64,000 bases of DNA. Source: a virus. Below are positions 18,475 to 25,817 of this stretch, in pieces. Position 1 is the first letter of the stretch, and the number at the start of each line of letters is the position of its first letter. Both the position numbers and the translations under genes were made by a program. The notes below the pieces were generated by a model. That model saw only the letters and a list, made by a program, of their open reading frames with translations. It had not been told where the DNA came from and made no database searches. The stretch is from the IMG/VR virus record IMGVR_UViG_3300012582_000004, positions 186,001-250,000 of that record; one strand, given 5' to 3'.

Positions 18475-18690
18475 TTATAAATTTCGCCATTTTTTAATTT
18501 CGTTGACTTTTTGCATTTTGTCCCATGCTCTAGTATTAATACTTGTTAAGTGATATGAACCGCATTTGGTGCAAAGATAAGAGCGTGATTCTTGCTTTTC
18601 CTTGGATTTATACACCTTATTATTTTTAATGTTTAAAAGGACTCTATCAGCTTCATGTTTAGTAAAGTATTTTCTTTTGAGGCATCCCAT
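18475..18690 (-). CDS. Small zinc-ribbon protein, 71 aa
   Basis: CLKRKYFTKHEADRVLL is followed by YLCTKCGSYHLTS, a CxxCGxxH pattern seen in small phage zinc-ribbon proteins. Highly basic. It lies between the tail fibre and HD genes on the same strand, 18 nt after the HD gene. Possibly nucleic-acid-binding. Confidence 0.55.
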   Translation of the reverse strand: MGCLKRKYFTKHEADRVLLNIKNNKVYKSKEKQESRSYLCTKCGSYHLTSINTRAWDKMQKVNEIKKWRNL

Positions 18691-18708
18691 AGCTCACAGG
18701 GGTTTAGG

Positions 18709-19527
18709 TTATTTAATTACGTCTTTTCCTAATTCTATCATTCTTTTAAAAACTGCATCCTTATCATTTGGTAAAGTACCATTTACAATTTCATCTTTCA
18801 ACTTTTTCTTGATAATTCCGATTTCTCTACCTGGTTTTAGATTAAAATAGTCCATTATCTCTTGACCAGAAACAGGTGGCTCAAATGTACGAACTTTATC
18901 GGCTTCTTCTAAAGCTATCATTTTAGATTTTAGTACATCAATACTTTTAATATTACTTTGTTTCCTCTCTTCATTCTTTGTTGTCATATCACATTTAGCG
19001 AAGAGTAGTAAATCATCCAAATCATCACCAATATCTAATTTAAATCTCCTAAGAGCAGAATCAGATACATTAGGGATACATAATACTTTAACTTGACCAT
19101 GTAAATTAATTAATTTCTTTACATAGTCTATCTTATCCATTGGTAAACTTAAACGTTTGAAAATGTTATCAATCATTCTAGCACCAATTTCTTCGTGTAA
19201 ATGGAATGTCCAACCTAAAGATTTATCATATCTTTTGGATTTAGCTTTTCCAATATCATGTAATATAGAAACACAGATTAACCAAGGGTTATCTGTCATA
19301 TTTCTTGTATTTCTAACAACTTTTATAGTATGCCAAAAATTGTCTTTATGGCCATTATTACCCACCCTTTCAACTCCCTTTAAAGCAGTTAATTCGGGTA
19401 ATAGATAATCTAATACCCCCATTTCATTTAGTTTTTCTAAATCTTCCGCAGGAGTATTTGAATGTAAAATGTTCAAAAAAATCTTAGTTTCCTCTTTAAA
19501 TGATTCAAATGTCATAAAATATTTCAT
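18709..19527 (-). CDS. HD-domain protein related to the C-terminal part of CCA-adding enzymes, with leader
   Basis: HD phosphohydrolase ligands are visible: H66, HD (90-91) in LHDIGK, and H111. The tail VSGQEIMDYFNLKPGREIG (about 218-237) matches the region that follows the HD domain in bacterial tRNA nucleotidyltransferases. The nucleotidyltransferase head is absent. The N-terminus MKYFMTFESF is of the leader type. It may be a tRNA 3'-end phosphatase or phosphodiesterase; this is inference from the family. Confidence 0.7.
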   Translation of the reverse strand: MKYFMTFESFKEETKIFLNILHSNTPAEDLEKLNEMGVLDYLLPELTALKGVERVGNNGHKDNFWHTIKVVRNTRNMTDNPWLICVSILHDIGKAKSKRYDKSLGWTFHLHEEIGARMIDNIFKRLSLPMDKIDYVKKLINLHGQVKVLCIPNVSDSALRRFKLDIGDDLDDLLLFAKCDMTTKNEERKQSNIKSIDVLKSKMIALEEADKVRTFEPPVSGQEIMDYFNLKPGREIGIIKKKLKDEIVNGTLPNDKDAVFKRMIELGKDVIK

Positions 19528-19531
19528 AAAC

Positions 19532-19539
19532 TATATATA
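19532..19539 (-). promoter_or_regulatory. Class C (putative late) promoter box
   Basis: TATATATA on the minus strand; TATATA, 4 nt, ATG of the HD gene. Confidence 0.5.
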
Positions 19540-19556
19540 CAAATTTACTAATTTTT

Positions 19557-19587
19557 TTGCATTTCTGCAAATTTTATGTTATTTTTG
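19557..19587 (+). promoter_or_regulatory. Class A promoter
   Basis: TTG, 20 bp, TATTTTTG, 23 bp before the membrane protein gene. Confidence 0.6.
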
Positions 19588-19610
19588 TTGTTCATAGTTA
19601 AAATAATTAT

Positions 19611-20153
19611 ATGAAAGCACCAATGTTCCGTAGTAGTGGAGATTTTCAGCGAGGAAATCATAATACAACAAATCGTAAAAAAAGAATACATTCTTTAATG
19701 TCACCTTTACCTTCAAAGAAAACAATAATTAAGATAGGTAATTTTCTATTTAACACAATATTATTAATTTCTTTTGCATGGCTTCATTATTGGTCAATAG
19801 GTAATTTATTTTTCAAAGATATAAAATCTACTGAACTTGTATATGGAACAATTCATAAAGTTTTTGAAAGACCTATGCATAATTCGAACACGGGTGATCA
19901 AAATGGTGTTGAAAAAATAATAGTGATGAAATATGCAGATGGATATGAAGAGAAAAATGTAAGCGATAAAACTTTTTATAAAGCTGTTGCTGGTGAAAGA
20001 ATGTGTTTTGAAAAACATATTAATGATGGTAAATTATTTCTATCATTTCTTGGTATGATAGTAATTGTTGTAGTTTATATAATAGTTATTGAAACACATT
20101 CAGATAAAATAAAAAAAGCATTTAAATATTTGTGGGACAAACTACCTGACTAA
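19611..20153 (+). CDS. Membrane protein with two transmembrane segments, 180 aa
   Basis: A basic N-terminus is followed by a hydrophobic helix at about 45-65 and a second at about 146-163, leaving an 80-residue loop that includes MKYADGYEEKNVSDK. Arg/Lys positions suggest both ends inside and the loop outside. No family recognised. Confidence 0.6.
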   Translation: MKAPMFRSSGDFQRGNHNTTNRKKRIHSLMSPLPSKKTIIKIGNFLFNTILLISFAWLHYWSIGNLFFKDIKSTELVYGTIHKVFERPMHNSNTGDQNGVEKIIVMKYADGYEEKNVSDKTFYKAVAGERMCFEKHINDGKLFLSFLGMIVIVVVYIIVIETHSDKIKKAFKYLWDKLPD

Positions 20154-20155
20154 GT

Positions 20156-20434
20156 ATGAAGATTAATAGAGAACATCCGCAAATAAAACTGTTTGTACAG
20201 GAAATGATTAATGAAAAAATTCCTTACTTACCCGATAAATTCGAACAAGAAGATTTTATGTTTCTTGTTATTGAACAAATGTGGAATAATAATAATTCAC
20301 CACAATGTGTATCAGCGGATGGTAATGTCGTGGGTGCAAGACGAACTGAATTATTCAAAAAAATATTCGATTACAAAAGAATTTACTTAATTGATGAACT
20401 AACAAATGATAAACAAGATAAAAACGTTATTTAA
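20156..20434 (+). CDS. Hypothetical protein, 92 aa
   Basis: Two nt after the membrane gene. Helical, acidic. Contains CVSADGNVVGARRTELF. Not recognised. Confidence 0.5.
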   Translation: MKINREHPQIKLFVQEMINEKIPYLPDKFEQEDFMFLVIEQMWNNNNSPQCVSADGNVVGARRTELFKKIFDYKRIYLIDELTNDKQDKNVI

Positions 20435-20597
20435 AAGTTTTAGCTTTAGTTGTGAACATAGCTTTGTATCAGATATTCAACTCAGAATTGTTGAATGTAC
20501 AAAATGTAATAAAAAATATTGGTACTCTTATGGTGATATTTATTCAAAACCTAATAAAATTCAAGAGAGAAAAAATAAAATAAAACTACTTAGTTAA
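20406..20597 (+). CDS. Small zinc-binding protein with tag-like end, 63 aa
   Basis: CEH near residue 16 and CTKC at about 36 suggest a zinc site. It ends ERKNKIKLLS, close to the shared C-terminal motif. It overlaps the previous gene by 29 nt in another frame, so the true start may lie further in. Confidence 0.45.
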   Translation: MINKIKTLFKSFSFSCEHSFVSDIQLRIVECTKCNKKYWYSYGDIYSKPNKIQERKNKIKLLS

Positions 20598-20951
20598 GTC
20601 TTCTATTTTTATTTCTCTTAAAAGAGGTTTCAAGTCTTCATCAATATGTAGAAAAATATTTTCAAGAAGTATATGTATCTGTGATGGGACTTGTGCATGA
20701 TCTCTTCTATCATAAATAAAGAAAATCATTATATCTTGATTTATACTATCAGTTAGATATGAATATTTAGTCTGTACTTTATATGGAATTTTTTCATATA
20801 TGAAGTATTCGGAGAAAGTTTCTACATTGTTTATATACTTAAAAGTAATTGCCTTTCTTTTTACAATATCATAAAATAATGATGGAACTCTTAATGGAGT
20901 TGTTAAGTTTTTTGTATTTTTAAGTTTAGGTTTATTAACATTTTTAATCAT
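20586..20951 (-). CDS. Hypothetical protein, 121 aa
   Basis: Basic N-terminus, then a mixed alpha/beta region with IMIFFIYDRRDHAQVP. Convergent overlap of 12 nt with the zinc protein. A TATATA lies one base before the ATG context. No family recognised. Confidence 0.5.
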   Translation of the reverse strand: MIKNVNKPKLKNTKNLTTPLRVPSLFYDIVKRKAITFKYINNVETFSEYFIYEKIPYKVQTKYSYLTDSINQDIMIFFIYDRRDHAQVPSQIHILLENIFLHIDEDLKPLLREIKIEDLTK

Positions 20952-20974
20952 TTATATAATCCTCTTAAATCTCA

Positions 20975-21484
20975 TTATTCGAGATTTTCTAATTTTTTTA
21001 ACAATTTGGTAATCTTACCGAGCATACCACACTGCTTTAAACCTTCGTCTATTTTACATCTAATAAACCTTTCAGGATAACATTTTAAAGGCATATCATC
21101 TAAAATATAGAAGTTTTCTATATTATTATCATTAATGTATTTAGTAATTTCAGTGTCTCTCTTCTCAGCCATATCTTCAAATAATTCAAGTTTTCCTGAA
21201 TCAAGCTTTTTATGAAATATGAAAGGAGTATATTCTGTTGGAATATGACTTACCTTATTCCATAAAAATATTTCTTGAATTTCGGGAAGAGAAAAGTGGC
21301 TTCTCCAATCAGAAGTTAATACAATATTGGTAGGAGTTAATTTTAACGCCTCATTTAATATATTAACACACTTAGGATCAAATGGATATGTAGTTCCATT
21401 GAACCAATTCTTTTTACTCCTGCTTTGTCTAAATGACCAGCTAGTTGTTATCACATCATCGATATCTAAAAATAGAACTATCAT
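20975..21484 (-). CDS. HAD-superfamily phosphatase (RNA-repair type)
   Basis: With the ATG start, DxD lies at residues 7 and 9 in VLFLDIDDV; then LTSDWR (motif II region) and YILDDM (motif IV) follow. This matches the HAD domain found in 'Swiss army knife' RNA repair proteins. A GTG three bases upstream is the alternative start. A 3'-phosphatase partner for the kinase and ligase of this window is a plausible role. Confidence 0.65.
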   Translation of the reverse strand: MIVLFLDIDDVITTSWSFRQSRSKKNWFNGTTYPFDPKCVNILNEALKLTPTNIVLTSDWRSHFSLPEIQEIFLWNKVSHIPTEYTPFIFHKKLDSGKLELFEDMAEKRDTEITKYINDNNIENFYILDDMPLKCYPERFIRCKIDEGLKQCGMLGKITKLLKKLENLE

Positions 21485-21490
21485 CACTAA

Positions 21491-21519
21491 TTATTAACGA
21501 AATATAAGTAGGAAAGTTT
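21491..21519 (-). promoter_or_regulatory. Class B promoter
   Basis: AAACTTTCC, 13 bp, TTAATAA, just before the HAD gene. Confidence 0.45.
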
Positions 21520-21603
21520 TGAAAATTAAAGTAGTTTAGCTATATTTAGCTTTAATTTTAATGTAAAATCAAAACTAATTGAAAATCTATTTATATAAGA
21601 TAT

Positions 21604-22068
21604 ATGAAAGTATTCGGAAAAGAAAGAAATTGTATAATTCATGATGAAAACAAAGTATGTGGATTCTTTGGTGAATATCGCTTCTTATCTAATTATGATT
21701 GGTGCGAAATACATTATGATGGATTAGTGTATTCATCTACTGAGGCTGCTTATCAGGCTGCTAAATCATTAGATAGAGAAACTCAAATTGAATATACAAG
21801 AATGGGTCCATCGGAGTCAAAAAAAATAGCATACAAATTACCTATAAGAGAAGATTGGTATGATATAAGACTTGATGTGATGTATGCGGTTATTAAAGAT
21901 AAATTTACACGACACGAAGAATTGAAAACTAAATTACTTCAGACGGGTGATAAATATTTAGAGGAAACTAATTATTGGAAAGATGTTTTTTGGGGTGTGT
22001 ATGATAGAAAAGGTGAGAACAATTTAGGAAAAATATTAATGCGAGTTAGAGAAGAAATTAAAAAATAG
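21604..22068 (+). CDS. NADAR-family (YbiA-like) glycosidase
   Basis: GFFGEYRFLSNYDWCEI, SSTEAAYQAAKSLD and WKDVFWGVYDRKGENNLGKIL are the three family signatures; length (154 aa) is typical. NADAR proteins cleave N-glycosidic bonds of ribose-linked intermediates, and DarG-type NADAR domains remove ADP-ribose from guanine in DNA. An anti-defence role against guanine ADP-ribosylation is inferred, not shown. Confidence 0.85.
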   Translation: MKVFGKERNCIIHDENKVCGFFGEYRFLSNYDWCEIHYDGLVYSSTEAAYQAAKSLDRETQIEYTRMGPSESKKIAYKLPIREDWYDIRLDVMYAVIKDKFTRHEELKTKLLQTGDKYLEETNYWKDVFWGVYDRKGENNLGKILMRVREEIKK

Positions 22069-22072
22069 AATT

Positions 22073-22333
22073 ATGGATATGTTGACAATCTGTATTGATG
22101 AATTAGCTCATTCTGATTATAATGACTACATAGAACAGAATTTATCTTTAGAACAATTAAAAAATCTAACTAAATTCTTTTTTGGTTGGAAAGGAATTAC
22201 TTCAGATGAATTGTGGCATATATATAATTCTGATAATAAAGAAATTATCACAAATATACCGCTCATTAAAAGTTTTATTAAATATTGTAAAAACGAACAA
22301 GAAATTGAAAATTTAATTAGAAGTTTAGTGTGA
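22073..22333 (+). CDS. Hypothetical protein, 86 aa
   Basis: Four nt after the NADAR gene, so probably the same operon. Acidic and helical (ELAHSDYNDYIEQNLSLEQL). Not recognised. Confidence 0.5.
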   Translation: MDMLTICIDELAHSDYNDYIEQNLSLEQLKNLTKFFFGWKGITSDELWHIYNSDNKEIITNIPLIKSFIKYCKNEQEIENLIRSLV

Positions 22334-22360
22334 CGGTTTAATAAAAATATTAATGCTAAT

Positions 22361-22642
22361 ATGGAAACTATATTGAATTACATAGTCAATAATCGCATAG
22401 TCAATGTTGATGGTTGGTATTATTGCCAGAAAAATTGCATTGTTAGTGAACATTCGGTAGAACTTTATTTTGAAAATACAAATTCATCACTTGATTATTA
22501 TATTATGATTAATTTAAGTAAACCATTTAAGTTTTCATTATATAGAGGTGAAAAAATACAGAAGAAAGCATTTCAAAAAGCTTTTTATAAAAAGTTACCA
22601 AGAAATTTAAAAATTCAAAAATTAGTAGGGGGTAGATTATGA
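22361..22642 (+). CDS. Hypothetical protein, 93 aa
   Basis: Contains WYYCQKNCIVSEHSVELYF, then a basic C-terminus RNLKIQKLVGGRL with a faint resemblance to the tag. Its stop overlaps the SerRS-arm start by 4 nt. Confidence 0.5.
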   Translation: METILNYIVNNRIVNVDGWYYCQKNCIVSEHSVELYFENTNSSLDYYIMINLSKPFKFSLYRGEKIQKKAFQKAFYKKLPRNLKIQKLVGGRL

Positions 22643-23001
22643 TACAAATTGATTTTATCCGAGAAAATAAAGATATGATAATCGAAGAATTAAATAAAAA
22701 ACATTTTCGTAATGCAAAAAAATATGTGGAAATAATTTTAGAAACCGATGCTAAGAGAATGTCAATTCAAAAAGAATTGGACGAATCTATATTAAGAATT
22801 AACATGAAATCAAATGAAATTGAAGTTTATTTAAGTAATGGTGAAATAGAGGCAGCAGAGGACATTAAAAATAAATCTAATATATTAGGAAAGAAGATTA
22901 AAGAATTAATTAAAGAATTGAAAGATGTTGAAGAAAAACTTAATGATAAATTAGTTAAGCTTCCTAATATACCGCACACCGATGTTCCTGACATACATTG
23001 A
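22639..23001 (+). CDS. Free-standing seryl-tRNA synthetase N-terminal (tRNA-binding arm) domain
   Basis: MIQIDFIRENKDMIIEEL, QKELDESILRINMKSNEI and a closing KLPNIPHTDVP match the N-terminal coiled-coil domain of bacterial SerRS almost feature for feature. That domain grips the long variable arm of tRNA-Ser. The protein ends at 120 aa, where the SerRS catalytic core would begin; no frame downstream continues the core. Three tRNA-Ser genes lie 1.6-2.7 kb downstream. A tRNA-Ser chaperone, shield or SerRS competitor is possible. Confidence 0.8.
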   Translation: MIQIDFIRENKDMIIEELNKKHFRNAKKYVEIILETDAKRMSIQKELDESILRINMKSNEIEVYLSNGEIEAAEDIKNKSNILGKKIKELIKELKDVEEKLNDKLVKLPNIPHTDVPDIH

Positions 23002-23101
23002 ACGGGAGCGCATTAACACTTTCTATAATTATGCATCTCTTTTAGAAAATAATCAAACAGTTTATGATGTTAAATTACCATATGCACAGGATTTTATTTA
23101 A
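22982..23101 (+). CDS. Possible small protein, 39 aa
   Basis: ATG in another frame inside the end of the SerRS-arm gene; the product (MFLTYIERERINTFYNYASL...) uses codons like its neighbours. Only frame and position support it. Confidence 0.3.
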   Translation: MFLTYIERERINTFYNYASLLENNQTVYDVKLPYAQDFI

Positions 23102-23113
23102 TAAATTAAAAAT

Positions 23114-23287
23114 ATGAAATTATTAAAAGTAGAATTATTATCATTATTAATTTACGTAATTTTAACTCTACCCCATCTTAGTTATTTAATATTTGATGTT
23201 GGTATACAATATTCATTACCTGTTTGTTTATCGGTTGGTATAGTTTCAGTTATAATTGGTAATATAATAATGTTTGATAGGAAATAA
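23114..23287 (+). CDS. Small membrane protein, 57 aa
   Basis: Two hydrophobic helices (residues about 5-25 and 33-52) with a short loop and a basic end (MFDRK). It could be a holin-like or membrane-disturbing protein, but no specific feature proves that. Confidence 0.5.
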   Translation: MKLLKVELLSLLIYVILTLPHLSYLIFDVGIQYSLPVCLSVGIVSVIIGNIIMFDRK

Positions 23288-23299
23288 TTGATATAAAAT

Positions 23300-23330
23300 T
23301 TGGAAGTTTAATTATTTTTGTATATATTTG
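23300..23330 (+). promoter_or_regulatory. Class A promoter
   Basis: TTG, 20 bp, TATATTTG, 16 bp before the next start codon. Confidence 0.65.
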
Positions 23331-23346
23331 TGTTAAAATTAAATTT

Positions 23347-23865
23347 ATGGGATATTCAATTTCACAAGGTAAAACATCTTTTAAAATTAAAGGTGAAAAT
23401 ATTCAAGGAGCATTAAAAGCTATTAAGGATTTTGCATCGAAGCGAACAAAATTAGGATATTTTGATGCTAAAAAAATTGCAAATGCTAAAACATTAGACG
23501 AAGCGTTTAAAGAACTTTGTTGGAAATTTAAGTACACCGAAGTACAAGAAGATGTTTTAACGCTTGATAAAGCAAAAGTTATGTTAGAGTCTCTTTATGG
23601 AAAAATAAAAAATGAAGGTGCTAGTGAACAATATGCGTTGTCTTGCTTAGATGAAATTATTTCTAAATTTCCTAAAGATAAAGATGTTATAGGTATCACA
23701 CAACAAGTCGAATATTTAGGCGAAGAAAGAATAATCTTTAATGTTATTGCACCATTTGTTGAAGAAGGTAGCTTTATTGAAATTGTGGGTGAGGATGGTG
23801 AAACATGGCGTTGGGTTTTTGAAGGTGGTAAGTGTGAAGAAAAGAAACCAAAAATAAAATGGTAA
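23347..23865 (+). CDS. Hypothetical protein, 172 aa
   Basis: Starts MGYSISQGKTSFKIKGENIQ. Helical centre and an acidic beta-rich C-terminal third (GSFIEIVGEDGETWRWVFEGG). Good start support from the promoter. Not recognised. Confidence 0.6.
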   Translation: MGYSISQGKTSFKIKGENIQGALKAIKDFASKRTKLGYFDAKKIANAKTLDEAFKELCWKFKYTEVQEDVLTLDKAKVMLESLYGKIKNEGASEQYALSCLDEIISKFPKDKDVIGITQQVEYLGEERIIFNVIAPFVEEGSFIEIVGEDGETWRWVFEGGKCEEKKPKIKW

Positions 23866-23972
23866 TATTTGTAATTGCGATTCAAGCTGGTAAATGTACA
23901 ATAGAGAAAAATAAATTCAAAATAAGAAAACAATTTCAAAAAATAAACGTTTACTATAATATAACCCATTAA
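23859..23972 (+). CDS. Possible small protein, 37 aa
   Basis: Its ATG overlaps the preceding stop; the product is basic with a hydrophobic N-terminus (MVIFVIAIQAGKC). Weak support. Confidence 0.25.
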   Translation: MVIFVIAIQAGKCTIEKNKFKIRKQFQKINVYYNITH

Positions 23973-23987
23973 GGGAACAAATAAGTT

Positions 23988-23997
23988 TAAATATATA
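23988..23997 (+). promoter_or_regulatory. Class C (putative late) promoter box
   Basis: TAAATATATA, 5 nt, ATG of the 29-aa gene at 24003. Confidence 0.5.
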
Positions 23998-24002
23998 CTA
24001 TT

Positions 24003-24092
24003 ATGAAAGCAATGATTTTAAGTTTATGTCTATCGTTATCGCTAAGTTTGCAAAAACTTGGGGTGGTAGGCGTATGTAAAGTCATTAGTTAA
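24003..24092 (+). CDS. Micro-gene, 29 aa, bounded by promoter box and terminator
   Basis: The product begins MKAMILSLCLSLSLSLQKL, a short hydrophobic Leu/Ser peptide. It is framed by a class C box 5 nt before the ATG and a strong terminator 22 nt after the stop, so a short transcript of about 150 nt is expected. It could equally be a non-coding RNA. Confidence 0.45.
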   Translation: MKAMILSLCLSLSLSLQKLGVVGVCKVIS

Positions 24093-24114
24093 TATAAAAG
24101 ACTTTAAATATCTT

Positions 24115-24146
24115 AAACCCTAAGTTCAAAAGACTTAGGGTTTTTT
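24115..24146 (+). terminator. Intrinsic terminator
   Basis: An 11-bp stem AAACCCTAAGT and complement, 7-base loop, then T6. Confidence 0.85.
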
Positions 24147-24174
24147 GTTTTATATTAAAAAAATTAATGAAATT

Positions 24175-24417
24175 ATGGAAAAGATAATGATTAAAGTTGT
24201 GGGTATGTTTAGTAATTGTTATATTCCTAAATATGATATGTATTTTGCTACAAAAACAGAACATGGTAATGATGCTATAATTAAAAAAGCAAATGCAATG
24301 ATAACAGTTTCAAATAATTTTAAAAACATTAATGAAGATTATAAAAGACAATTAGAAAATGAAGATGAAAAAAATAATGAAACGAAGGCTATATTGGATG
24401 GATATAAAGTGATGTAG
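24175..24417 (+). CDS. Hypothetical protein, 80 aa
   Basis: The ATG at 24175 is chosen because upstream in-frame codons run into the terminator. Contains a Cys/Tyr-rich centre (MFSNCYIPKYDMYFATK) and a charged helical tail. It lies directly before the tRNA array. Confidence 0.5.
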   Translation: MEKIMIKVVGMFSNCYIPKYDMYFATKTEHGNDAIIKKANAMITVSNNFKNINEDYKRQLENEDEKNNETKAILDGYKVM

Positions 24418-24425
24418 TTTTTAAT

Positions 24426-24505
24426 GCTCCCATGGTGGAATGGCAGACACGCTCGGCTTAAAATCGAGTGCCTTGTGCATACAGGTTCAAGTCCTGTTGG
24501 GAGTA
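24426..24505 (+). tRNA. tRNA-Leu (UAA)
   Basis: Acceptor GCTCCCA with TGGGAGT, anticodon loop CTTAAAA, T-arm ACAGG-TTCAAGT-CCTGT, long variable region of 13 nt, Leu-type D-arm GTGGAATGGCAGACAC. No CCA is encoded. Confidence 0.9.
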
Positions 24506-24518
24506 CTAATTATCACAT

Positions 24519-24604
24519 GCCCTTGTGATGTAATGCAGCCATGAACGCCTTAGAAGCGTTTGCGAAGTAATAGTAGCGTGTAGGTTCGAGTCCTACCAAG
24601 GGTA
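24519..24604 (+). tRNA. tRNA-Leu (UAG)
   Basis: Acceptor GCCCTTG with CAAGGGT, anticodon stem AACGC/GCGTT with loop CTTAGAA, long variable arm, T-arm GTAGG/CCTAC. Reads CUA and other CUN codons. Confidence 0.9.
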
Positions 24605-24613
24605 CACAATAAT

Positions 24614-24702
24614 GGAGGGAATCTGGCTGGATGAAGAGCCAATCTTGAAAATTGGTAAATCGGTGATGAACTGGTTTGTGGGTTCGAGTCCCACTTCCTC
24701 CT
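24614..24702 (+). tRNA. tRNA-Ser (UGA)
   Basis: Acceptor GGAGGGA with TTCCTCC, anticodon stem CCAAT/ATTGG with loop CTTGAAA, long variable arm, T-arm GTGGG/CCCAC. The anticodon UGA reads UCA; it is not a UGA suppressor. Confidence 0.9.
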
Positions 24703-24708
24703 CAAAAT

Positions 24709-24781
24709 GGTACTATGGCCGAGTGGATATAGGCGCACGTCTGCAAAACGTGATACATCAGTTCGAACCTGATTAGTACCT
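24709..24781 (+). tRNA. tRNA-Cys (GCA)
   Basis: Acceptor GGTACTA with TAGTACC, anticodon stem CACGT/ACGTG with loop CTGCAAA, short variable loop, T-arm ATCAG/CTGAT. Confidence 0.9.
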
Positions 24782-24788
24782 CAAAAAT

Positions 24789-24875
24789 GGAGAGTAGGCA
24801 AATATTGGTTTGTTGCGGCATCCTGCTAAGATGTTCCGTATAAAAGCGGTGAGGGTTCAATTCCCTTGCTCTCCT
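24789..24875 (+). tRNA. tRNA-Ser (GCU)
   Basis: Acceptor GGAGAGT with GCTCTCC, anticodon stem GCATC/GATGT with loop CTGCTAA, long variable arm. Reads AGC/AGU. The T-stem GAGGG/CCCTT has a G-U closing pair. Confidence 0.88.
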
Positions 24876-24954
24876 CAAATAAAGTTCTATTGTGTAAATA
24901 TTATCACACTTAAACGTAGCCGAACTTTTTGATATATAATATCAAAAAAAAGCT

Positions 24955-25659
24955 ATGAGTTTAAAAAGTGAGAAAATATTAAAGTATGCTAAAAAAATTA
25001 GAGCGATTGAATTATTAGGTGGTTGTTGCATTGAATGTGGTGTTGATAATATACATAAATTATGTTTTCACCATATAAATAGAAATGATAAAAAATTTGA
25101 TATTTCGGATAAATTAGGATTAAAGTGGAACAAAATAAAAGATGAAGTTATAAAATGTGAGTTATTATGTTTAAATTGTCATACAGAAAAACATTATAAT
25201 GAAATTTCTGATAAAAAAGATATAAAAAGAAGGAGTGAAAAAAAACTATTTATTTCAATAAAGGGTGATTCATGTGAATATTGTAATTATAATAAGTGTG
25301 ATGCAACATTAGAATTTCATCATCATAATGATAATAAAAATTTCTCTATAGGGAAAAAAAGATTAACTAAAAATAATTTATTATTATTTATAGAAGAAAT
25401 AAACAAGTGTACTTTATTATGTAAAAATTGCCATATTCATTTACATAAAGATAGTTTCTATGATGATAATAAAGATGAAATAATAAAAAAGAAAAATGAT
25501 TATATTGATTTAAATAAAATTGATTTAGATAAATTTTTTGAATTATATAATGGTGGGTATAAACAAGTTGAAATATCAAAACTGTTAAATTGTTCAAAAA
25601 GTAGAATCTCAGAATTAGTTTCAAAATATTTTAAAGGGAAGAATACTCAAGTGATTTAA
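24955..25659 (+). CDS. Duplicated HNH-type endonuclease inside the tRNA array
   Basis: Two similar zinc/HNH units: CCIECG..FHHINR..CLNCH and CEYCNY..FHHHND..CKNCHIHLH. A C-terminal helix-turn-helix-like segment follows (YKQVEISKLLNCSKSRISELV). This is the layout of phage homing endonucleases that bind tRNA or structural genes. Its last 23 nt overlap the start of tRNA-Ser(GGA), so the stop lies inside the tRNA. Confidence 0.75.
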   Translation: MSLKSEKILKYAKKIRAIELLGGCCIECGVDNIHKLCFHHINRNDKKFDISDKLGLKWNKIKDEVIKCELLCLNCHTEKHYNEISDKKDIKRRSEKKLFISIKGDSCEYCNYNKCDATLEFHHHNDNKNFSIGKKRLTKNNLLLFIEEINKCTLLCKNCHIHLHKDSFYDDNKDEIIKKKNDYIDLNKIDLDKFFELYNGGYKQVEISKLLNCSKSRISELVSKYFKGKNTQVI

Positions 25660-25727
25660 GAGGATACATTGGAAATGTATTAGATCGGGATTAACCTGGT
25701 GCGTGAGTTTGAATCTCACTTCTTCCA
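25637..25727 (+). tRNA. tRNA-Ser (GGA)
   Basis: Acceptor GGAAGAA with TTCTTCC, anticodon stem ATACA/TGTAT with loop TTGGAAA, long variable arm, T-arm GTGAG/CTCAC. Its 5' end overlaps the HNH gene by 23 nt. Confidence 0.88.
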
Positions 25728-25732
25728 CAAAT

Positions 25733-25806
25733 GGCTTAGTGATGTAATTGGTAAACGTGTTCGGTTCAAACCCGAAATTTTATAGGTTCGAGTCCTATCT
25801 AAGCTA
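25733..25806 (+). tRNA. tRNA with anticodon CAA (Leu), short variable loop
   Basis: Acceptor GGCTTAG with CTAAGCT, Leu-like D-arm, anticodon stem TTCGG/CCGAA with loop TTCAAAC, T-arm ATAGG/CCTAT. The variable region is about 5 nt, unlike normal tRNA-Leu, so amino acid identity is less certain. Confidence 0.75.
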
Positions 25807-25817
25807 CAATAATAAAT

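Noticed and set aside
22982-23101. Frameshifted continuation of SerRS into its catalytic core
   Set aside because: The overlapping frame (ERERINTFYNYASLL) shows no SerRS core motifs and ends after 39 codons.
24550-24738. Minus-strand frame across the tRNA genes
   Set aside because: It runs through three tRNAs in reverse; coding potential is an artefact of tRNA sequence.
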